A stretch of 21,089 nt of DNA, from positions 1 to 21,089 of the IMG/VR virus record IMGVR_UViG_3300020447_000018. One strand, 5' to 3'. A program made the translations under genes and the position numbers. Positions 13,314-21,089 of this stretch are shown here, one piece after another; the first letter of the stretch is position 1, and every line of letters begins with the position of its first letter. The notes beneath the pieces are model-generated. The model ran no database searches. It saw only the letters and a program-made list of their open reading frames with translations, and was not told the DNA's origin. Source of the stretch: a virus.

Positions 13314-16300
13314 CTAGTCAACAAAGTCAAACAATGCTGCTGCTCTGAATCTAGCACCACCGTCGTCTGAAACCAGCATAAAGAGATGTGTCTTGCCCGT
13401 TGAAAGGAGCGGAGCCTGATCTTCTGGGAACTTAACAGATGTTGGCCACGTAATTGTACCAGAAGTGTGAGTAATTTCAATAGTTACACCATATGCAACT
13501 CCACTTGGAACATTTGTGAACTCAAATGCTACGTTACCATTGACTGTTGTTGTGAAGTAATTTCCTTGAGAACAATCAACAACTGTTGTTGATCCTAGTG
13601 CAACAACATTCTGCTCAACAGGAGCAAGAATAGACAACTTATTATTAACAGTAACTATATCTGAAGTCACTGTTGGTAGTGTAGAAATACCAGTAGAGTT
13701 AATATTCGTTACTGTAGAAATACTTCCTGTGATAGAAGCATTACCAGAAGCAGTAAGATCAACTGTTGTTAGATTTCCTGCAAGTGTTACATCACTAGAG
13801 AAAGATACAGTACTACTATTATATGGGTGAGAGAACACCACATAGTTTATTCCACCAGATCTTCTATAATAAGAGACAGTATCAGCAACTTCATCGATAG
13901 CAAATGATGGAGAAAGATTTCCATTAAAGAATACACCACCACCTCTGTCTGCTCTAGATCCTACACGTAAATATCCAGTTCCTTGAACATCACCATAGGC
14001 TTCAAATCCAGCGTTGTTGTTATCTCCACTGAGGACTCTGACTGTTCTATCAGCAGCATCAGATGTACTACCAGCAGAAATACTTCCAGAGAAGTTAGCA
14101 GTTGCATTTGAGAATGTAGTCGTGTTTACTTCAGTAGCAACAACTGTACCAGAGATGGTTGCAGAGTCTGCTTCTAATCCATTGATTACCTGAATACCTT
14201 CTCTAAAGACTGCATCATCAAAGAATGTGGAAACACCTGTTGTTGCGATAAATCCACCCTGAGAGAATAATGTTTCATTAGAGACAATGTTTTCATTGAA
14301 AGTAGAAACACCACTAACAACTAGGAACTCAGGTTCAACAGCACTGGAGAAGAACGTAATTGTTCCAACTCCAGAATTAGTATCAACATCAGCAGTAATA
14401 GAAATACCAGTTCCTACAAAGTTAATGTTGGTTGCAATACCAGCGTAACTTGCACCATCAGTTGTAACTCCAACGTTTCTAGATAGAGCCAGTCCTTGAT
14501 CAGAAATAAGACCAAAATCTTCCCAAACATCATCAGATGTGTAGACCCATCCAAGAGTTGCGCCACTATCTGGTTGAGAATTAAGAACAACATCTCCAGG
14601 GTTTCCAGCAACTGTTGGTTTGGATGGAGAGTTTGTATACTTTCTAGAGATTTTATTAGATCCTTGCATAAACAAGGACTTCAATTCTACACCATCATCA
14701 GAAGAAGATGTAATCTTTTCATTGAAAATAGTTGGTCCATCAAACTCAGAAACAATATTCTTCTTAGGACCACCCTCAACCTTCAGAGATCTTGTAACTG
14801 TAATCTCAGAAGATACTTGAGCATCAAACCCTGCTTCATTTCCAGTGGTAACATCCTGACCAGTAATAGTAATGATGGGAGCATCAAATACATCTTCTCT
14901 ACCAGTTGTAGAATTGAGTTTCTTATTACCGATGAAGAAGTTACCATCACTATCCATTGCAGTGAATGCAACAACACCACCATTCTGCTTGTTAGATTGT
15001 GCAATAAAGATTTCTCTTTGATCAAGAACTCTATCTTGTCTATCAGGTAAACCTGTAGAATAATTACCAGGACCATATCCAAGATATTCAAAAGTATGCC
15101 CAGACGCACGAATGATAGAATTTCTTCTCAATTCCATTGGAATTGGTTGAATCTTTCTTACAACATCACCAGAAGCATGTGTCGATCTTACAGATCCAAG
15201 TGCTCCTCTAAAGACTGTAATTGGGTTCCCATCCACAGATTCTTTAATTCTAAAGATTTCATCATTGATCTGTAAGTAATCGCCAATTTCCAAATCATAA
15301 CTACTCAAAGATGTGATAGAAAGCGTTGTTGCATCTGCTGATGTAATAGCAGCACTTAGTTGAGCAGTTACACCACCATATTGGTCAATAAGTCTACCGC
15401 CAATGTTTTGATCAGCAAGACTGATTAAACCACCTCTAGATGTAAATCCATTTCTAAATGCTCTAATTGTTCCTAAGGCATTTGGAACTGTTGTTCCAAC
15501 TCCAACATTAACTTCAAAAGTATTCTGACCTGTAACTCGGGTAATAATGTGATCTTTATTGTAGCCAGAGTAGTTAGCACCAGCAAGTCGAACCTTGTTA
15601 TCTTCTGATAGTCCATGATTAGCCACCGAGGTAAAGCTTACAACACCCGTAATATTGTTATACGAGAGTGATGAAATACCGATCGTAGGTCCAAGGTTAT
15701 ATGCCTTAGAACTTAACAGATCAGTTACTCCAACACCAAGGGTGTTAATACCAGATATTGTCTCCATAGATTCGACAAAAATCTGGTCATCATATGTTGT
15801 TGTAATACCAGTAATTCTATACAGAGTATTGTACTGAGAATGCGAATCTGCAATATCAGTTACGAATAGTACATCACCAGTATTATCATAGATTGAATCT
15901 ACATTTACTGTAGCAGTAGTAAATCCTGTTGTAGTTGCAGTTCCAGTAACATTTAGTTTATCACCAACTGAATATCCTTGTCCGCCATCCATGACTTTAA
16001 TACCAGTCAAGGATCCAACACCATCGATAGAAACTACACAAGTAGCATTTGTTCCATAAACAGTTCCAGAAGTTCCCGTCAGGGTTGCATTATACAGAAC
16101 AGTACCACTTCCAGATCCATATCCTTGTCCAGGACTATCAATACTTAAAGAGGTAATCCTATTCAATCCATGCTCAACTTCAGTGAATAGAGTGTGAGCA
16201 ATACCAGAAGAAGGAGTAGATACAATATCAGTAATAGCTATACCAATGTTTACATCATCATATAGTTTAGTAAGAGACTCTTTCGTTATACTCCTTTGAG

Positions 16301-19300
16301 CATCGTTGACGATAACGTTACCTACTAACTGAGATTCTGCAAATGATCTTGTACCATCAGGGTCCGACTTTGGATTATCCTTGTTAATTTGAGGATAAAG
16401 GAATTGAACTGGTTGAACATATTTCTCAGCATCAAAGGGAGCAACAGTAGGATTATTAGATGCACTTAAAAGAATTAAGTGATAGATACCATCTTGCTCG
16501 TCCTTGATATACTTCTGAACTTCTTCAGAACGATAGATTACATATGTTCCAGGTAATTCGTACTTAGTGAAGTATGGAAGATTAGCATCTCTTGTATTAG
16601 GATCACTGGAGAATAATCCAGGAACAGTTGCTAATGTATATGTGAATGTCTTTTTATCAGGAATAGTTGCTACAAAGAAAACACCATTATATCCAAGATC
16701 ATCTTGACCATCAGTATTTTCAACACTCTTGATATTTCTCAATCTAACGGTATCACCGATAGTTAAATTATGTGGTAATTCAGTTGTAATCGTTGCTGTT
16801 GTTCCAACAATTTCCGCATTAGCAACAAATCTGGGATTTCTTAGTTCTGTGCTATCATTGAGAACTTTAGATGAGATACTGTAATACTTTTCATTTTCAG
16901 TATCGTTACCAGTTACACCACTAGATTCTTGAAGAACATATCCTTCAATAGGTGGTCTAGAAGTAGTGGGATTGTCCTTAGGAATAACATATCTCAGGCG
17001 ATAGATTCTATCTAAAAGACCTCTAGTATCAGGAGTTCTTGTAAAATAAGATCTAGGAGTAGCATCAGATGTTAAATTCTGAATTAAACCAAAGAGATTA
17101 TTATCGGAAGGGTTTTGGGAAACAGAGAGATACCATTGCATTCCACCCCATTGTAATGGGTGTCCAGTATCTCCAGGAGACTTATCAGATACTCTAGAAA
17201 CTACCTTAACTGTACTGGTTTCATTAGAGTAAATTGTAGCCTGCTGACCAATTAAAGCATCATTAAGAGTCTTAGCAACTTTAATTTGATTAGCAGCTAG
17301 ACCTGTTGTGATTGCATAATATAGTTGACCCGTGATCAATCCATCAGGAATGTGTCCAGTATCACTCAGTATTCTTACAGACTCACCAGTTTCAAAGGAA
17401 TGATTTTCCGTAAATGTAAATGTATTAGATGTAATTTCATTTGAGATTCCATTTGTTTTCTTAGTAACAGTAAACTCTTTCTCAAAAGAAGTTTCCGTAC
17501 CAGGCATCACAATCTTTGCAGAATATGTAGAGGTAATACCTGCATTGATAACATCAACTTTAATTACATCATCAGGTTTTGCACCAATTCTATATCCATC
17601 AATAATTTGATTTGGTTTCTCTGCTTGAACTAATTTCTCATAAAGGAAGATTGTTCCAATACCTGTGGTTTGATTTACATCAAAGGAAACAAATTCTACA
17701 TTTACATCAGCAGCAACATTTTCTTGTGGTGGAATGACGTGAGTAATATATCCAACATCATCTTTTGTGAAAGATTCTGCGCGGAATCCTCTGGATACAA
17801 GAGATTTAGCACCAAAGTTTGAGTTAGAGTTGGTGATAGAAAGATCACCACCAGTTTCTGCTAAGAAGTGAGTCGCATAACCAATAGCAAAGACAGATAC
17901 AATTTGAATAACAGAATTGTTACTTGCTTTGATGTGATAGTTTTCGTATGATGGTTTATACCTTGCTCTAGAATCACTAAACAGGTTTGCTACTGTTGTA
18001 GAATCTTGATAAGTTCCTGTGGTATCATCATACTTAAGGAAAGCATTATTATCTTTTTGCAGACCAATTCCAGTGAACTGGGCAACAACCATAGATTTAA
18101 ATCCATCGGCTTTATCCCCATCAGCGTGCATACCACAAGCACCATATACAGATCTCAGAGAGATATTAAAGATATATGGAGATGCTGAGGTAACAGTATC
18201 AGTAACGATGGTGATCTCTCCCTCTGCAATATCAGATACAGATGGTAGTGCAGTGATGGGAGAAGATGGAGCCTTATACTCAATCTCCGTAGCACTATTC
18301 TTCTCACTGACGACAAATTGTCCTGTATATCCATTTACAGATACACCAGAGACTTGAATAGGAGTATCTACATCAAGACCGTCAAGTTCTTCAGATAGAG
18401 TAACAGTAATTGTGCTGGAAGATGTTTCACCATCTCCTGCTCTAATACTAGAAATTCCGACAGAAGCACCTCTAGATCCTACAATCCTATACTCATCAAT
18501 CTTAGTTTCAATATCCAGAGGATCTTCAACAGTTTCAGGTTCAATTTCTCTACCAGAGGTAGAACCATAGACATCACCAATCTTCTGATAGTAAATATCA
18601 AGATCAGTTGTTCCAGAAGTATATTCTAGGAACTCATCATTGATATTAACTGCATTTTTACCATCGGCGTACTCAAAACAAGTAAGCTTATGGTGAGAGA
18701 AATTAGGAATAAATGTATTAACAGTGTAATCTTTGTAAGCAATCGCATTTGGATCAGCGTCAAAAATACTGAACTGCCAGAAATAGCAAGCACCAGTTAC
18801 TCTAAAGATAGCAGATCTTTCAATGTCTGTATTCTCAGGATCTGGTACATATCTTGGTCTGATCTTTGTCTTTCTTAAATCAAGACCAACAATAGAAGTA
18901 CCACGGGGAACAATAACACCACCGTAGACACTATTCAGTTTATAAAGAGTATTGTTTTCCGATAAAACATCAAAGTTAGTATTTCTGTCTAGAGGAGATA
19001 AATCTTCTGTAGTTGCTCCTGCTCTAGTAAAATATGTTCCACTAACTTCTGATGTAAGGAATCCTGGTCGGTTATCAACAATATGCTCACCAGGATACAG
19101 CAGGATTGTTGTTTTTCCAAATCTATCGTTTTCTCTTCCCTCCTGATAGGAGAACCTTGCAGCCTCCATCAGTGCTCTTTGAATAGTTTTGAAAGGTCTT
19201 GCTAAGGAGTTACCCTGGTTTTCAACGCTATCCGTAGAGTCTAAACTGGAAGGATCTACATAAAGGATCTCTCCTTTGGTATTCTTGAGAAAATTATCTA

Positions 19301-19316
19301 AGCGGCTAAGACCCAT
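13314..19316 (-). CDS. Giant virion structural protein, probable tail fibre (2000 aa)
   Basis: The N-terminal 60 residues (YVDPSSLDSTD, RPFKTIQRALMEAARFS) match the start of right-handed beta-helix tail proteins and resemble a large structural protein of T4-like cyanophages. The middle holds several modules of the form HGL-x-GD-x-VRL followed by GYNG-x-F (around 18300-18360, 17380, 16740-16800 and 15560-15630) and Gly-rich GGQGY turns. About residues 1600-1890 are Ser/Thr/Val-rich fibre-like repeats. The last 107 residues (VVDCSQGNYF, ITHTSGTITWP, GKTHLFMLVSDDGG) resemble a C-terminal domain common in phage fibres. There is no enzyme motif. A late octamer lies 31 bases before the ATG and hairpins follow the stop. 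Whether it is a fibre, spike or baseplate-linked protein is inference. Confidence 0.85.
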   Translation of the reverse strand: MGLSRLDNFLKNTKGEILYVDPSSLDSTDSVENQGNSLARPFKTIQRALMEAARFSYQEGRENDRFGKTTILLYPGEHIVDNRPGFLTSEVSGTYFTRAGATTEDLSPLDRNTNFDVLSENNTLYKLNSVYGGVIVPRGTSIVGLDLRKTKIRPRYVPDPENTDIERSAIFRVTGACYFWQFSIFDADPNAIAYKDYTVNTFIPNFSHHKLTCFEYADGKNAVNINDEFLEYTSGTTDLDIYYQKIGDVYGSTSGREIEPETVEDPLDIETKIDEYRIVGSRGASVGISSIRAGDGETSSSTITVTLSEELDGLDVDTPIQVSGVSVNGYTGQFVVSEKNSATEIEYKAPSSPITALPSVSDIAEGEITIVTDTVTSASPYIFNISLRSVYGACGMHADGDKADGFKSMVVAQFTGIGLQKDNNAFLKYDDTTGTYQDSTTVANLFSDSRARYKPSYENYHIKASNNSVIQIVSVFAIGYATHFLAETGGDLSITNSNSNFGAKSLVSRGFRAESFTKDDVGYITHVIPPQENVAADVNVEFVSFDVNQTTGIGTIFLYEKLVQAEKPNQIIDGYRIGAKPDDVIKVDVINAGITSTYSAKIVMPGTETSFEKEFTVTKKTNGISNEITSNTFTFTENHSFETGESVRILSDTGHIPDGLITGQLYYAITTGLAANQIKVAKTLNDALIGQQATIYSNETSTVKVVSRVSDKSPGDTGHPLQWGGMQWYLSVSQNPSDNNLFGLIQNLTSDATPRSYFTRTPDTRGLLDRIYRLRYVIPKDNPTTSRPPIEGYVLQESSGVTGNDTENEKYYSISSKVLNDSTELRNPRFVANAEIVGTTATITTELPHNLTIGDTVRLRNIKSVENTDGQDDLGYNGVFFVATIPDKKTFTYTLATVPGLFSSDPNTRDANLPYFTKYELPGTYVIYRSEEVQKYIKDEQDGIYHLILLSASNNPTVAPFDAEKYVQPVQFLYPQINKDNPKSDPDGTRSFAESQLVGNVIVNDAQRSITKESLTKLYDDVNIGIAITDIVSTPSSGIAHTLFTEVEHGLNRITSLSIDSPGQGYGSGSGTVLYNATLTGTSGTVYGTNATCVVSIDGVGSLTGIKVMDGGQGYSVGDKLNVTGTATTTGFTTATVNVDSIYDNTGDVLFVTDIADSHSQYNTLYRITGITTTYDDQIFVESMETISGINTLGVGVTDLLSSKAYNLGPTIGISSLSYNNITGVVSFTSVANHGLSEDNKVRLAGANYSGYNKDHIITRVTGQNTFEVNVGVGTTVPNALGTIRAFRNGFTSRGGLISLADQNIGGRLIDQYGGVTAQLSAAITSADATTLSITSLSSYDLEIGDYLQINDEIFRIKESVDGNPITVFRGALGSVRSTHASGDVVRKIQPIPMELRRNSIIRASGHTFEYLGYGPGNYSTGLPDRQDRVLDQREIFIAQSNKQNGGVVAFTAMDSDGNFFIGNKKLNSTTGREDVFDAPIITITGQDVTTGNEAGFDAQVSSEITVTRSLKVEGGPKKNIVSEFDGPTIFNEKITSSSDDGVELKSLFMQGSNKISRKYTNSPSKPTVAGNPGDVVLNSQPDSGATLGWVYTSDDVWEDFGLISDQGLALSRNVGVTTDGASYAGIATNINFVGTGISITADVDTNSGVGTITFFSSAVEPEFLVVSGVSTFNENIVSNETLFSQGGFIATTGVSTFFDDAVFREGIQVINGLEADSATISGTVVATEVNTTTFSNATANFSGSISAGSTSDAADRTVRVLSGDNNNAGFEAYGDVQGTGYLRVGSRADRGGGVFFNGNLSPSFAIDEVADTVSYYRRSGGINYVVFSHPYNSSTVSFSSDVTLAGNLTTVDLTASGNASITGSISTVTNINSTGISTLPTVTSDIVTVNNKLSILAPVEQNVVALGSTTVVDCSQGNYFTTTVNGNVAFEFTNVPSGVAYGVTIEITHTSGTITWPTSVKFPEDQAPLLSTGKTHLFMLVSDDGGARFRAAALFDFVD

Positions 19317-19347
19317 TGTATTTCTCTGTTAGGACTATTCTATGTTC

Positions 19348-19355
19348 TATTTATC
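19348..19355 (-). promoter_or_regulatory. T4-type late promoter octamer
   Basis: GATAAATA on the minus strand, 31 bases before the ATG of the giant fibre gene and overlapping the stop of the Mom-like gene. Confidence 0.55.
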
Positions 19356-19962
19356 GCTTCCATTTCTGGGGGTTCCACTTAATATCTAAGGATTTATCGT
19401 AAGTTAAAAGGAACCTATGTTTACGAGATCTTTCTCTCCATTCACCTTCTTTTCCCTTTACAGATCCCCTGGAATGCTTTGTTCCATCAACATAATAGAA
19501 GTCTTTTTTGGGATCCGTTAACCCGAAATAGTCAAAATTGCAAGCGCGGTAGATAGTTCCAGAGTGGCGATCAGAGTCAGCGTAGCTAAGAATAGCACGA
19601 ACAGTTGTATCATTTCTAAATCTCCTAATACATTTACTAACGAACCATGATGTGATGTTATACTCATCCTCCTGTATTTGAGGATCTATGCATAGTCTTG
19701 AAAGTTCAAATAGACCCTGTTGTTGATCTCTTTCTAATCCAAACGCCCCTACTCCTAACTCTGGAACTGGGAACCCAGTAAAAATACAGACACCAAGGCA
19801 ACCGCCAATCCTAAGAGGACATTCCCATGTAGCATGTTTGTAAAGTCCATAGTTAAATCCCGACTTGAAATCTTTAGACTCATTTTTTAGATAATGATGA
19901 TTATAAAGGAGGTCTTTTACTTCTTCTTTATACACTCTATCTATGTAAAAATCACTCTTCAC
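19351..19962 (-). CDS. Mom-like GNAT-fold protein, probable DNA base modification
   Basis: A 203-residue protein with the pattern of the phage Mu Mom group: HHYLK (22-26), a GLER/ELSRLC block (75-91), SWFVSKCIRRF (105-115), then ILSYADSDRHSGTIYRA (124-140), CNFDYFG (141-147) and a basic end with KHRFLL. Mu Mom has a GNAT acetyltransferase-like fold and converts adenines in phage DNA to an N6-carbamoylmethyl form that blocks restriction enzymes. The equivalent role here is inferred from family resemblance. The start is a GTG at 19962, with no good Shine-Dalgarno; an ATG further up closes at once. The upstream gene ends 10 bases before it. A late promoter for the fibre gene overlaps its stop. 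Confidence 0.75.
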   Translation of the reverse strand: MKSDFYIDRVYKEEVKDLLYNHHYLKNESKDFKSGFNYGLYKHATWECPLRIGGCLGVCIFTGFPVPELGVGAFGLERDQQQGLFELSRLCIDPQIQEDEYNITSWFVSKCIRRFRNDTTVRAILSYADSDRHSGTIYRACNFDYFGLTDPKKDFYYVDGTKHSRGSVKGKEGEWRERSRKHRFLLTYDKSLDIKWNPQKWKR

Positions 19963-19972
19963 TTAAGTAATA

Positions 19973-20143
19973 TTACTCATTTTGTGAGCATTCTAGCATA
20001 TATTCTACAGTATTTGCAACATCTTCCATAGCATCACGTAAGAAGGGTTGCGAACCAGATTCTTGGCTCATAGGTTCTTTATCATCAGTAAGAGTCCATC
20101 GCCATTGACGATTAGGTTGTGAGTACCAAAGATTAATTTTCAT
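19973..20143 (-). CDS. Small hypothetical protein (56 aa)
   Basis: A 56-residue protein starting MKINLWYSQPNRQWRW and ending EYMLECSQNE, acidic and helical in its second half (FLRDAMEDVANTVEYML). The start is the ATG at 20143, 16 bases from the tRNA-Leu 3' end. The longer in-frame version to 20269 reads straight through that tRNA and is rejected. It resembles short conserved cyanophage proteins; the function is unknown. No Shine-Dalgarno is visible. Confidence 0.7.
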   Translation of the reverse strand: MKINLWYSQPNRQWRWTLTDDKEPMSQESGSQPFLRDAMEDVANTVEYMLECSQNE

Positions 20144-20159
20144 AAGTTTTTCTGTAAAG

Positions 20160-20241
20160 TACTTAAGAGAGGACTTGAACCTCCACGGATTTCTCCACTT
20201 GGACCTAAACCAAGCGCGTCTACCAATTCCGCCACTTAAGC
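20160..20241 (-). tRNA. tRNA-Leu (anticodon UAG)
   Basis: An 82-base cloverleaf: acceptor GCTTAAG/CTTAAGT with a G:U first pair, discriminator A, D-arm GCGGAATTGGTAGACGC, anticodon stem CTTGG/CCAAG with loop TTTAGGT, a long variable arm as in class II Leu tRNAs, and T-arm GGAGG TTCAAGT CCTCT. It reads CUA codons. CCA is not encoded. Confidence 0.93.
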
Positions 20242-20258
20242 GAGAGGACTGCTGTTTT

Positions 20259-20289
20259 GGATTGGTCATTCCACCATTCCCAGCAATCC
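20259..20289 (-). repeat. Imperfect direct repeat/hairpin, copy 1
   Basis: A 31-base unit with arms GGATTG and CAATCC and an inner GGTGGAATGACC. Its near copy is at 20306-20337. Confidence 0.6.
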
Positions 20290-20305
20290 AGTGGGAGATC
20301 GTTAT

Positions 20306-20337
20306 GGATCGGTCATTCCACCGTTCCCGATCAATCC
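20306..20337 (-). repeat. Imperfect direct repeat/hairpin, copy 2
   Basis: A 32-base unit with the same core GGTGGAATGACC as copy 1. Here GATCGG and CCGATC pair perfectly, and GGATTG/CGATCC also pairs through a G:U. Both copies contain an ATG in the core. Confidence 0.6.
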
Positions 20338-20350
20338 CTACTATAAATGA

Positions 20351-20449
20351 TTAAAGATCCTTGATACTTTTTCCTGTGGCCATCAGTATAAAAGATTCAA
20401 CACCTTGATAATCATTTACTACAAACTCCAGGTGCCCCTTAAGTTTGAT
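20351..20449 (-). pseudogene. Coding-like frame with no start codon between tRNAs
   Basis: One frame reads IKLKGHLEFVVNDYQGVESF and continues ILMATGKSIKDL before a stop. It has the strand-and-turn texture of a real protein C-terminus, but there is no ATG, GTG or TTG start in frame between it and the tRNA-Thr gene upstream. It may be the remnant of a gene cut by tRNA insertion or deletion, or chance. A 7-bp inverted repeat (TTCCTTC/GAAGGAA, 20449-20466) lies just upstream. Confidence 0.3.
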
Positions 20450-20466
20450 TCCTTCTAAAGAAGGAA
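20449..20466 (-). other. Inverted repeat abutting tRNA-Thr 3' end
   Basis: A perfect 7-bp stem, TTCCTTC/GAAGGAA with a 4-base loop, begins one base after the tRNA-Thr discriminator. With no T run it is more likely a processing or mRNA-protecting hairpin than a terminator. Confidence 0.5.
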
Positions 20467-20540
20467 AGCCAATTAACGGACTTGAACCGTTGACCACCGC
20501 TTTACAAAAGCGATGCTCTATCCATCTGAGCTAAATTGGC
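20467..20540 (-). tRNA. tRNA-Thr (anticodon UGU)
   Basis: A 74-base cloverleaf: perfect acceptor GCCAATT/AATTGGC, discriminator U, D-stem GCTC/GAGC, anticodon stem TCGCT/AGCGG with loop TTTGTAA, and T-arm AACGG TTCAAGT CCGTT. It reads ACA codons. CCA is not encoded. Confidence 0.94.
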
Positions 20541-20562
20541 GACTCGCACTTATTTAGTGCAA

Positions 20563-20647
20563 TAGGAGTGGGGGGACTTGAACCCCCACGGGATTAACTC
20601 CCAACAGATTTTAAGTCTGGTGCGTCTACCGATTCCGCCACACTCCC
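20563..20647 (-). tRNA. tRNA-Leu (anticodon UAA)
   Basis: An 85-base class II cloverleaf: acceptor GGGAGTG/CACTCCT, discriminator A, D-arm GCGGAATCGGTAGACGC, anticodon loop CTTAAAA, a long variable arm, and T-arm GGGGG TTCAAGT CCCCC. It reads UUA. CCA is not encoded. A short inverted repeat (GCACT/AGTGC, 20546-20560) lies in the spacer to tRNA-Thr. Confidence 0.94.
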
Positions 20648-20650
20648 AGA

Positions 20651-20722
20651 TAGGACTGCTGGGACTTGAACCCAGATCACTCCGTTATAAGCAGAGGGCC
20701 TTTACCTTTAGGCGACAGTCCC
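20651..20722 (-). tRNA. tRNA-Ile (anticodon UAU)
   Basis: A 72-base cloverleaf: acceptor GGGACTG/CAGTCCT, discriminator A, D-stem GCCT/AGGC, anticodon stem CTCTG/CGGAG with loop CTTATAA, and T-arm CTGGG TTCAAGT CCCAG. Anticodon UAU reads AUA, which bacteria usually read with a lysidine-modified CAU tRNA. CCA is not encoded. It follows the small protein gene by 9 bases. Confidence 0.9.
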
Positions 20723-20731
20723 AAGGAGGAC

Positions 20732-20929
20732 TTACCTCGCAGCAACCCAAGGTTCGGAATAAGCAATCATTTCGTCAGGAACAGTAGATTTCACAAAATC
20801 AAGAACATTCATAAACTCATCAATGGTATCACATTCAATCACTTTCTCATCGCCTTGATCAGAATACATGTAGAAAGTCTTACGCATAGGATCAATAACG
20901 AAACGAGAAAGGAATTCGTCTTGAGGCAT
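20732..20929 (-). CDS. Small hypothetical protein (65 aa)
   Basis: A 65-residue protein starting MPQDEFLSRFVIDPMRK and ending AYSEPWVAAR. A start at 20956 is also open, but the -10 box lies directly before it, so a transcript from that promoter would begin after that ATG. The ATG at 20929 has GGAG 8 bases upstream and fits a leader of about 20 bases. The fold looks like a small alpha/beta domain (FYMYSDQGDEKVIECDTIDEF). It resembles short cyanophage hypotheticals. The tRNA cluster follows 9 bases later, so it is probably cotranscribed. Confidence 0.7.
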   Translation of the reverse strand: MPQDEFLSRFVIDPMRKTFYMYSDQGDEKVIECDTIDEFMNVLDFVKSTVPDEMIAYSEPWVAAR

Positions 20930-20956
20930 CGGATGTGCTCCGTTGATTACCCTCAT

Positions 20957-20985
20957 ATTATAGGGTGTCCTAGTCCAGGCGTCAA
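20957..20985 (-). promoter_or_regulatory. Strong sigma70-type promoter for small gene and tRNA cluster
   Basis: On the minus strand TTGACG (20985-20980), 17 bases, then a perfect TATAAT (20962-20957). This is 11 of 12 consensus positions with ideal spacing. Transcription would begin near 20950. It should be read by the host polymerase early in infection. Confidence 0.75.
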
Positions 20986-21021
20986 GCCATTAGGTCGCAG
21001 AGAAGGACAGTGCTGTGATTG

Positions 21022-21038
21022 ACTGACCTGAGGTCAGT
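21022..21038. other. 7-bp perfect inverted repeat near right edge
   Basis: ACTGACC/GGTCAGT separated by TGA, in the gene-poor right end (20986-21089), about 37 bases upstream of the -35 box. It could be an operator-like protein site. No T run follows on either strand. I see no supportable gene in the remaining bases of this end. Confidence 0.35.
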
Positions 21039-21089
21039 TTCCACCTGATCAGAATCCGATTATTAGAATCATGAGATGATGATGAAGTT

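Noticed and set aside
14496-15050. 184-codon plus-strand frame opposite the giant fibre gene
   Set aside because: Antisense to a continuous 2000-codon gene, Cys/Arg/Ile-rich without domain features; a shadow.
19973-20269. 98-residue version of the small gene beside tRNA-Leu
   Set aside because: It would read through the whole tRNA-Leu(UAG) gene; the ATG at 20143 gives a protein with no tRNA overlap.
1-21089. CRISPR array, insertion sequence or integrase/attachment site
   Set aside because: No regularly spaced identical repeats, no transposase or integrase motifs and no terminal repeats seen. The only tandem repeat is the protein-coding YQQPxx unit, and the two spacer repeats near 20300 number only two.
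21075-21089. ATGATGATGAAG at the right edge as a plus-strand gene start
   Set aside because: Only a few codons are inside the window and no ribosome site is visible, so it cannot be supported.

Overview
The window looks like part of a T4-like marine cyanophage genome (a myovirus of Synechococcus or Prochlorococcus). This rests on protein families recognised by eye, not on a database search. Every gene I can support lies on the minus strand, tightly packed, often with 4-base ATGA stop/start overlaps. The A+T-rich sequence, the tRNA cluster, T4-type late promoter octamers (AATAAATA/GATAAATA), tail-fibre genes and many small 2-oxoglutarate/Fe(II) oxygenase genes all fit that group.

Reading in the direction of transcription (right to left): a sigma70-type promoter near 20957-20985 leads into a small hypothetical gene (20732-20929). 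Then come four tRNA genes (Ile-UAU, Leu-UAA, Thr-UGU, Leu-UAG), a 56-residue hypothetical protein, and a Mom-like GNAT-fold protein that may modify DNA bases (19351-19962). A late promoter then precedes a 2000-residue virion protein, probably a tail fibre (13314-19316), which ends at a UUCG-loop hairpin.

Next is an operon (13237 down to 9090) with a 32-residue membrane microprotein, small hypothetical genes and five single-domain 2OG/Fe(II) oxygenase-fold genes. It is followed by two paralogous tail-collar proteins; the second carries a large Arg/Gln/Asn/Pro-rich insertion. After these come a four-cysteine protein, a 500-residue coiled-coil protein, a two-domain oxygenase and another single-domain oxygenase. 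In total there are seven oxygenase genes with eight catalytic-type domains.

The left end holds small hypothetical genes, a terminator whose hairpin contains the -35 of the next promoter, an SF2 helicase, and a DNA methyltransferase that runs off the window edge.

Three themes stand out. First, two blocks of Fe(II) oxygenases flank tail-tip genes, one of which carries a Pro/Gln/Tyr-rich repeat insertion. Second, there are two unrelated DNA-modification functions: a methyltransferase paired with a helicase, and a Mom-like protein. Third, the region between the tRNAs holds a duplicated hairpin and a coding-like frame with no start codon.
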